Part shown: positions 1 to 4,727 of the stretch, piece after piece
Position numbering within the stretch: the stretch's first letter is position 1
How the letters are laid out: the number at the start of each line of letters is the position of its first letter
DNA from: Promethearchaeota archaeon
GTDB taxonomy: Archaea > Asgardarchaeota > Lokiarchaeia > Sigynarchaeales > SOKP01
DNA: 6,684 nt
Reading direction: 5' to 3'
NCBI GenBank assembly: GCA_030620005.1
Contig: JAUXAJ010000280.1
Span: 1 to 6,684, forward strand
Notes under the pieces: generated by a model
The model's input: only the letters and a program-made list of their open reading frames with translations
What the model was told of the DNA's origin: nothing
Databases searched by the model: none
Translations under genes and position numbers: made by a program

Positions 1-393
1 TTCATGTGTAATGAATGTGGACAAGGTGCGGCAAATACGGCTGGTGTAGCAAGATTGGCGTATGATGCGGCAATACGAATTGTAAGAGTTCAATGCACGG
101 GGCAAGTAGGACCTATTCAAATCATGGATGCGCTTAAAAATGGAGCTGATGCGGTTGCTTGTGTAGGTTGTTGTTTAGGAGCTTGTCACTTCTTCAATGG
201 GAACATCTTATCAATGCATCGAATCAAGCTATTGAAAAAGGCGTTCAAAGAACTTGGCTATAGCGATCAGTTTATCAATCAATATACAGCAAGAGCAGCG
301 GAAGGTGAAACCTCAGTAGGTGATTTTGAAGATATCGTAGAGAGATTATGTAATGCGATAAATGAAGGAGGTACGTACGAAAATGAATGTTAA
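1..393 (+). CDS. mvhD: MvhD-like [2Fe-2S] electron-transfer protein, 5' partial
   Basis: This is an MvhD-family (hydrogenase delta subunit) protein. In characterised systems MvhD carries a [2Fe-2S] cluster and passes electrons between a hydrogenase or formate dehydrogenase and the flavin protein HdrA in the cytoplasm. The frame is open from base 1 and the first visible residues, FMCNEC, match the start of the family's conserved core, so the ATG at 4 is almost certainly internal and upstream sequence is missing. Visible family features, numbered from that internal Met, are CNEC (C2, C5), RVQCTG (C31) and a cysteine-rich GCCLGACHF segment (C56, C57, C61). The stop is TAA at 391-393 and overlaps the next gene by 11 bases, so the two are probably translationally coupled. 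In many archaea MvhD is fused to or follows HdrA; which holds here cannot be seen. Confidence 0.9.
   Translation, partial: FMCNECGQGAANTAGVARLAYDAAIRIVRVQCTGQVGPIQIMDALKNGADAVACVGCCLGACHFFNGNILSMHRIKLLKKAFKELGYSDQFINQYTARAAEGETSVGDFEDIVERLCNAINEGGTYENEC
366..372 (+). promoter_or_regulatory. Shine-Dalgarno site choosing the start of the small-subunit gene
   Basis: AGGAGGT lies inside the 3' end of the mvhD-like gene, 10 bases before the ATG at 383. It selects that ATG over the in-frame ATG at 362, which lies upstream of the site and would add seven residues that do not match the family. Confidence 0.75.
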
Positions 394-1621
394 AATATTC
401 CAATTTAATGGATGCAATAAATGTTTCCACGAAACATTGCTGTTGATGAAGGAATCTGGGTTAGATATTGATCTGATCTCAGATCCAAGCAATTGGAAGG
501 ATGAAAAAGTAGAGGTTGCCATCATTACCGGATATCTTTTACCTGAAGATATGAGTATCTTGACCAAGATTCAGGCTAATGCGGAAAGGATCATTGCTTA
601 TGGCGACTGTACTACGACGGGTGGTTTATTTGGTTTGGCTAATCAGAAGGGTCATAGCGTTATTCCGATTGGTAAGTTGCTTCCAGATACACTAAAAATT
701 AACGGTTGCTTAGCTGAGATTGAAGAATTATTAAATCTGATAACCGGAAAGGAAACCTCAAAATTAAAAACGCTCTGCCGCGTTTGCGAGCGTAAATCAA
801 CTTGTGAATACTTGGATGAGGTTCATAGACAAATTGAACTCTCTAACGATGAAGAGGCTTGTTTCAATGACTTGGGATTTCTTTGTAGCGGTTATGTCGC
901 GCTTGAATGTAAGGAACGATGCGTGGATCATGGAACTCCGTGCCGTGGATGTAAACCAATGATAGGACATCCGGGAATACGAATGCTGGGGATGTTTGGC
1001 ACGCTAATGGGGAATGTTGAAGTAGGGACTGAAGCTTCTAAATATGGTGCCACAGATAAATTGGCTGATATAAATGACGATGTGACGGAAAGCCTTCCTG
1101 ATGTGATCGGAAACTTCTTTAGATTTACGCTTCCTACTTCTGGAATGCCGAAAGGAAGAATTCCTTCAAAGGGATCTATTTTGGAAGATATGTTCACGGG
1201 AAGGTTAATTGAAGAGTTACCCTTAATCTCTGGACTATTAGGGGGGAGTAGATCAGTCTCTCTAGCACTTAGTATCATTGAGGCTTATGAGAAAGGTGCG
1301 AACATTGATATAAGCGAACAAACTGCCAAATATCGAGAGAATTTACGCACATTAGAAAAAGACCTACAATCTTCAATTGAAGCTCAAGATGCGGATAAAT
1401 ATAAAGAGACTTCTGAGAAAATTAGGAATATAGCCGGGAACATGAATCTTTCAAATGTATTTTTTGGGGGTTTTAAGACACCAATAGGTGAAGGCGATAA
1501 TTTTAACGATTATAAGACCCATATTTTTGAAGTGATCGAAGGAACTTATAAGAATGGTTCGGTTGAGTTTAGTTTAGATTCAATTGGGGTAATAACTGAC
1601 ATGAAAATCAAGGAGGGATAA
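383..1621 (+). CDS. NiFe-hydrogenase small-subunit homologue (FrhG/MvhG type), atypical
   Basis: This 412-residue protein belongs to the group 3 NiFe-hydrogenase small-subunit family (FrhG, MvhG), which relays electrons through iron-sulfur clusters. The proximal-cluster cysteines are visible as C11 and C14 (GCNKC), C76 (GDC) and C109 (NGC). A ferredoxin-like part follows with C132, C135, C141, C160, C168, C176, C180, C187 and C190 (GTPCRGC), enough for two more [4Fe-4S] clusters. The hallmark CTGCE reads CNKCF and PGCPP reads NGCLA. A family-like FFRFTLP segment is near 245-251. About 110 further C-terminal residues (roughly 300-412), partly charged and probably coiled coil, exceed the usual length of about 300. 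No large subunit (RxCGxC or DPCxxC motifs) is encoded in the window. It is flanked by mvhD-like and frhB-like genes, so an electron wire between MvhD and FrhB is the likely role (inference). Family assignment is firm; lack of hydrogenase activity is not proven. Confidence 0.85.
   Translation: MNVKIFQFNGCNKCFHETLLLMKESGLDIDLISDPSNWKDEKVEVAIITGYLLPEDMSILTKIQANAERIIAYGDCTTTGGLFGLANQKGHSVIPIGKLLPDTLKINGCLAEIEELLNLITGKETSKLKTLCRVCERKSTCEYLDEVHRQIELSNDEEACFNDLGFLCSGYVALECKERCVDHGTPCRGCKPMIGHPGIRMLGMFGTLMGNVEVGTEASKYGATDKLADINDDVTESLPDVIGNFFRFTLPTSGMPKGRIPSKGSILEDMFTGRLIEELPLISGLLGGSRSVSLALSIIEAYEKGANIDISEQTAKYRENLRTLEKDLQSSIEAQDADKYKETSEKIRNIAGNMNLSNVFFGGFKTPIGEGDNFNDYKTHIFEVIEGTYKNGSVEFSLDSIGVITDMKIKEG
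1611..1617 (+). promoter_or_regulatory. Strong Shine-Dalgarno site for the FrhB/NfnB chimera
   Basis: AGGAGGG lies in the last codons of the small-subunit gene, six bases before the ATG at 1624. Only two bases separate the TAA at 1619-1621 from this ATG, indicating one transcript and close translational coupling. Confidence 0.75.
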
Positions 1622-1623
1622 AA

Positions 1624-3903
1624 ATGAGTTTTAAATTATTGAAAAAAGAAATTATTGATTTTGGATTATGTCAAGGATGTGGTTTATGTGCTGGATCTTG
1701 CAAGCATATAGAAATGGAAACTTTAAGACCATCTTTAAAGGATTATTGCATTCTTGAAAGAAATGGAATCGATTGTGGAAAGTGTTATAGAACTTGTCCT
1801 CAAATTGTTCAGAAGAAATTTGAAGAATTGCAACCTAAAGGGGTATACTCCCTTAGAAGCAAGGATCCTGAGATTCTCAAAAGAGCCACAAGCGGAGGTT
1901 TTGTAACAACTATCGCTAAGCGTCTATTAGAAAAGAAAGAAGTCGCCGAAATCGTCATGGTTAAAAACGAAGAAGAAAAACCGGTAGTAGATAATGTTTC
2001 AAATCCAGATGATGTTATAAATAAGGCAGGTGTTGTATATGGTCGCTCTGGTGTGTTAGAAAGACTCGTCAAATTAACAGGAGAAATATTTGAACCACTT
2101 GGAATCGTGGGTGTAGCATGTGAGATGCGAGGTGCTGCTGAGATAGAACAATCGATGAAGATTGATATCCTTAAAATGGGTTTGTTTTGTAATTCAAGCA
2201 TCAAAACTGAAGGCTCAGATAGAGGTATTGTCTGTTCACCATGTTGTAGTGGTTGTCCTTCGGGCGTTGACGCACGAGATTATATAGCCCATATAAGAAA
2301 TGGTGAATATCAAGAAGCCTTGGATTTAATTAGAGAAAATAATCCATTGCCATCAATCTGCGGCCGAATTTGCACTCACGAATGTGAGTACAAGTGTACT
2401 ATAATAGGAACAGATCTTCCAGTTGCTATTCGAGAGTTAAAGAAATTTGTAACAGAATGGGAAATACAGAAACCAGGTAAGGAAGTTCATGTGCAAAAAA
2501 GGAATGGCAAAAAAATTGCAATTATCGGTTCTGGACCTGCTGGATTAACGGCCGGATATTACTTAGCAGAATTAGGTTATTCTCCAACAATATTTGAAAA
2601 AACTAATCAAGCTGGAGGTATGCTAAGATTCGGAGTTCCACAATTCCGACTGCCAAATTATGTTCTTGACTATGATATTGAGATGATTAAGAATGCTGGT
2701 GTTGATATTGTTTTTAACAAACCCTTTGGACCAGAAATGACAATAGAAGATCTAAAAAAGGATGGTCATGAGGCAGTATTTATTGCAACAGGGCAATATA
2801 AACCTAGAACGTTAAAACTTGAAGGTGAAGATCTTCCCAATGTCCATGTGGCAATCAATTTCCTCATCGATAGAAAATACAGATATACGTATAACACCGA
2901 AGAGTTTAAGGGAAAAACTATAGGCATTATTGGTGGTGGACCAGTTGCTGTAGATGTTAGTCAAACAGCATTAAGGTTAGGCGCAGAGAAGGCTCACTTT
3001 GTTGATTTACTTAATGAAGAAGATCTCGAAATAGTTCTACGGGATATTCCTGAAACTGAATATAAATTAATGAAATATCATTTTACAACTTCGACATCAA
3101 AAATCACACGAGGTAAAGAGGAAACATTAATATTGAATTGCCATACTATAGAATGGAGTGAACCTGATGAAAATGGAAGGCGGTCTTTCAATAAAGTTGA
3201 AGCTTCTGATTTTGAAATTCCTGTTGATGTAATTGTTATTGCAGTAGGACAGGCAGTTGATTTTGATCTTATTGATGCCGCAACAGATAATAAACTTGAG
3301 AAAGAAAGAAATAAAATTAAAATTGATGAACTCACTTTCGAAACAAATATTCCAGGTGTTTTTGCTGGAGGGGACATTATCTCAAACGGAAAGGCTGTTG
3401 CTATAGCTGCAATCGCCCATGGGAAAGAAGCCGCTATTTCTATTGACCGCTATTTAAGAAGAAAGAAATTAGATACTGGTCGATTTAGACAAAATAGAAT
3501 GTTCTTTAGTGGCCCAATAAAGCCACCAAAAGATTATTCAATAAAAGCAGGCCAAGATGATGGTGGAGTTGAAAGCCTTGTGTGGAGTTTTGACGAGATT
3601 GACTCATTATTTGATGAAGACTTGGCTTTAAAAGAAGCACGACGCTGCCTGAATTGTAATAAATTCTGCGCTCATTGTCAAGACTTCGCTGCTATTAGTT
3701 CAGATTTTACAGCTGGTGAAGTTGGCTCAGAAAGAGGTTATACCACTGTTATAGCCTGGACTGAAAGAGGGAAAGAAATAGTTGAAAGTGCGATGCAAGA
3801 GGGCCTTTTTGAGATAGGTGAAGTAAATGAGGATGAACTTAAAACTGCGATCGTTTTGAAATCAAAACGAGAAATCTTAAATTTCGAAATACCACCTCAA
3901 TAG
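1624..3903 (+). CDS. FrhB-like protein with an NfnB/GltD-like FAD oxidoreductase nested inside
   Basis: This is a 759-residue chimera. Residues 1-60 carry ferredoxin-type cysteines (C16, C19, C22, C26; C42, C51, C54, C58). Residues 70-195 match the FrhB core, including SGGFVTT (90-96), GVACEMRG (163-170) and KMGLFC (184-189). At about 198 an NfnB/GltD-like module begins: C204, C207, C211 then C246, C250, C254, C258 for [4Fe-4S] clusters, the FAD loop GSGPAG (302-307), a second Rossmann loop IGGGPVAVD (436-444) and AGGD (581-584). It ends at EARRCLNC (671-678), where FrhB sequence resumes: CAHCQDF (682-688), GEVGS (698-702) and TVIAWTERG (708-716), the usual FrhB C-terminal segment. FrhB proteins exchange electrons between F420 and FAD; NfnB and GltD do so with NAD(P)H. 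The YRRS nucleotide-binding motif expected near 460-464 is absent, so NAD(P)H use is doubtful. The stop is TAG at 3901-3903, but the frame continues; see the next entry. Domain calls are confident; substrate is unknown. Confidence 0.88.
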   Translation: MSFKLLKKEIIDFGLCQGCGLCAGSCKHIEMETLRPSLKDYCILERNGIDCGKCYRTCPQIVQKKFEELQPKGVYSLRSKDPEILKRATSGGFVTTIAKRLLEKKEVAEIVMVKNEEEKPVVDNVSNPDDVINKAGVVYGRSGVLERLVKLTGEIFEPLGIVGVACEMRGAAEIEQSMKIDILKMGLFCNSSIKTEGSDRGIVCSPCCSGCPSGVDARDYIAHIRNGEYQEALDLIRENNPLPSICGRICTHECEYKCTIIGTDLPVAIRELKKFVTEWEIQKPGKEVHVQKRNGKKIAIIGSGPAGLTAGYYLAELGYSPTIFEKTNQAGGMLRFGVPQFRLPNYVLDYDIEMIKNAGVDIVFNKPFGPEMTIEDLKKDGHEAVFIATGQYKPRTLKLEGEDLPNVHVAINFLIDRKYRYTYNTEEFKGKTIGIIGGGPVAVDVSQTALRLGAEKAHFVDLLNEEDLEIVLRDIPETEYKLMKYHFTTSTSKITRGKEETLILNCHTIEWSEPDENGRRSFNKVEASDFEIPVDVIVIAVGQAVDFDLIDAATDNKLEKERNKIKIDELTFETNIPGVFAGGDIISNGKAVAIAAIAHGKEAAISIDRYLRRKKLDTGRFRQNRMFFSGPIKPPKDYSIKAGQDDGGVESLVWSFDEIDSLFDEDLALKEARRCLNCNKFCAHCQDFAAISSDFTAGEVGSERGYTTVIAWTERGKEIVESAMQEGLFEIGEVNEDELKTAIVLKSKREILNFEIPPQ

Positions 3904-4086
3904 AAAATACTTGATTACATTACTTTACAAGGCTCAAATACGATTTCAATTCTTTCAGGAAAACTCAACATGGCGCCCAAAAAAGTCAGGTACGAAGCTC
4001 TTAGGTTAGTTCAGCTTAACAAACTTGAAATGAAAGTCGAACCTGACATGGATGAACCAATTTTTAATTTAATATGTGAGGAATAA
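3904..4086 (+). other. In-frame winged-helix extension behind the TAG of the FrhB/NfnB gene
   Basis: After the TAG at 3901-3903 the same frame stays open for 60 codons to TAA at 4084-4086. Counting TAG as residue 760, the segment reads as a small winged helix: helix 1 around ILDYI (762-766), helix 2 around TISILSGKLNM (773-783), a recognition helix from PKKVRYEALRLV (785-796), then a wing around LEMKVEP and the ending EPIFNLI (811-817). No ATG, GTG or TTG occurs in this frame between the TAG and the ATG at 3970, which is inside helix 2, so the whole domain can be made only by reading through TAG. Possibilities are readthrough or pyrrolysine insertion, a recent nonsense change (CAG to TAG is one base), or a 38-residue peptide from 3970. 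The TAA is 19 bases before the next gene's ATG, as for a real upstream cistron. The fold call rests on pattern only. Confidence 0.55.
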
Positions 4087-4089
4087 TTT

Positions 4090-4095
4090 AGAGGT
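4090..4095 (+). promoter_or_regulatory. Shine-Dalgarno site choosing the TusA-like start
   Basis: AGAGGT is 10 bases before the ATG at 4106 and downstream of the alternative in-frame GTG at 4076. It therefore favours ATG 4106, which also gives a protein starting just before the conserved LDVCG segment. Confidence 0.6.
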
Positions 4096-4105
4096 AAGCA
4101 TTAAA

Positions 4106-4342
4106 ATGAAATTTGATCAAGAATTAGATGTATGTGGAAAAGTCTGTCCTGTTCCTGCTTTAAAAACAAAAAAGCAGTTGAGAACAATGAGGCCTGGAAC
4201 GGTTCTTAAGGTTGTAACGGATTATAAACCCGCAAGTGAATCTATTCCGCGCGATTTGGCTAAGACAAAGCATAAACATTTAGGAACAGATTTTGATGAC
4301 GACACAGAAGTATGGTACCTGTATTTTGAAGCTGTGAAATAG
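4106..4342 (+). CDS. TusA/SirA-like sulfur-carrier protein
   Basis: This 78-residue protein has the TusA/SirA/YeeD fold signature. The N-terminal LDVCGKVCPVPAL (residues 7-19) includes the CPxP motif, with C14 at the position that carries persulfide in TusA proteins. A second cysteine, C10, lies four residues earlier, as in a subgroup that reads DxCGxxCP. The following KTKKQL helix, the GTVLKVVTDY strand (31-40) and an IPRDL segment fit the family, and length is normal. TusA proteins hand sulfur to partners in tRNA thiolation, molybdenum-cofactor or sulfur-oxidation pathways; some relatives serve selenium or thiosulfate handling. Its position as last gene of an MvhD/FrhB operon suggests a redox or sulfur-carrier partner rather than tRNA modification, but that is inference. 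The stop is TAG, with a TAA two codons later. Confidence 0.88.
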   Translation: MKFDQELDVCGKVCPVPALKTKKQLRTMRPGTVLKVVTDYKPASESIPRDLAKTKHKHLGTDFDDDTEVWYLYFEAVK

Positions 4343-4360
4343 AAAACATAATAAAATTCA

Positions 4361-4410
4361 TTTTTTTTTTTCTTTTTTTTCTTTTTGTTTGTTTGTATTG
4401 TTTGTTTTGA
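4361..4410 (+). terminator. T-rich transcription terminator of the plus-strand operon
   Basis: Runs of 11, 8 and 5 T separated by single C residues are followed by repeated GTTT units, starting 18 bases after the TusA-like stop codon. No stable GC-rich hairpin precedes it. Archaeal RNA polymerase commonly stops at such U-rich tracts without a hairpin, which fits both the place and the composition. Confidence 0.75.
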
Positions 4411-4487
4411 AATGCTTTTAAAATAAAGAATGTAATTTTAAATAAGCACGTGTATTTTTTTTAATTATTTTTTTAAAGTATTTCTTG

Positions 4488-4512
4488 ATTTGAATTTTTT
4501 AAAATTTCAAAT
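4488..4512. repeat. Near-perfect AT inverted repeat
   Basis: The arms ATTTGAATTTTT and AAAATTTCAAAT flank a single central T at 4500. Eleven of twelve positions pair and one is a T-T mismatch. With only one G-C pair a transcript hairpin would be weak. It could be part of bidirectional termination or simply a result of base composition. Confidence 0.35.
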
Positions 4513-4618
4513 TATGAAAATACGTTAACAATTTACCATCATTATAAAGCTATTTCATTCCTACGAAATTTATAAGCCCTATAACTTATTAATAAAGAGA
4601 GTGCTTTGAATTTATCGA

Positions 4619-4636
4619 TTAAATCGATCGATTTAA
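4619..4636. repeat. 18-bp perfect palindrome with overlapping ATCGAT units
   Basis: TTAAATCGATCGATTTAA equals its own reverse complement over all 18 bases. ATCGAT occurs at 4614-4619, 4623-4628 and 4627-4632. A loop-free palindrome of this kind suits a dimeric DNA-binding protein better than an RNA hairpin, but it sits between convergent 3' ends where an operator is not expected, so its role is unknown. Confidence 0.5.
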
Positions 4637-4699
4637 AAAATACTAACTTTTTAAAAAATGAAGGGAAATTAAAAATAACCAATTATAATATGAAAAAAA
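4635..4699 (-). terminator. Possible T-rich terminator of the minus-strand gene
   Basis: Read on the minus strand, T-runs of 7, 5, 6 and 6 bases (complements of 4693-4699, 4671-4675, 4653-4658 and 4635-4640) follow the TAA at 4730-4728 within about 95 bases. Position fits archaeal termination, but the surrounding sequence is so AT-rich that such runs may be incidental. Confidence 0.35.
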
Positions 4700-4727
4700 T
4701 AAATATTTCAAATAATAAGGAAAAATT

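Larger units (their letters stand above)
4343..4727. other. Gene-free AT-rich spacer between convergent operons
   Basis: These 385 bases contain no convincing coding frame, tRNA or structured RNA. They hold the plus-strand T-rich terminator, a near-perfect AT inverted repeat at 4488-4512, an ATCGAT-rich palindrome at 4619-4636 and several A-runs that are T-runs on the minus strand. Because both flanking genes point into the spacer, no promoter is expected. Confidence 0.7.

Noticed and set aside
362..382. Upstream ATG start for the small-subunit gene
   Set aside because: It precedes the Shine-Dalgarno site at 366-372 and adds residues not expected in the family; the ATG at 383 is better.
346..567. 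Minus-strand open frame overlapping the mvhD-like and small-subunit genes
   Set aside because: It is antisense to two well-supported genes, has no recognisable domain and no convincing start context.
928..1278. Minus-strand open frame of 116 codons
   Set aside because: It lies fully inside the small-subunit gene in antisense and its translation shows no family features.
1809..2204. Minus-strand open frame of 131 codons
   Set aside because: It is antisense to the FrhB core of the chimera; serine- and threonine-rich low-complexity translation typical of a shadow frame.
3078..3377. Minus-strand open frame of 99 codons
   Set aside because: It is antisense to the NfnB-like module and has no domain pattern of its own.
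4076..4105. GTG start for the TusA-like gene
   Set aside because: It has no ribosome-binding site and overlaps the end of the preceding frame, whereas ATG 4106 has one at the right distance.
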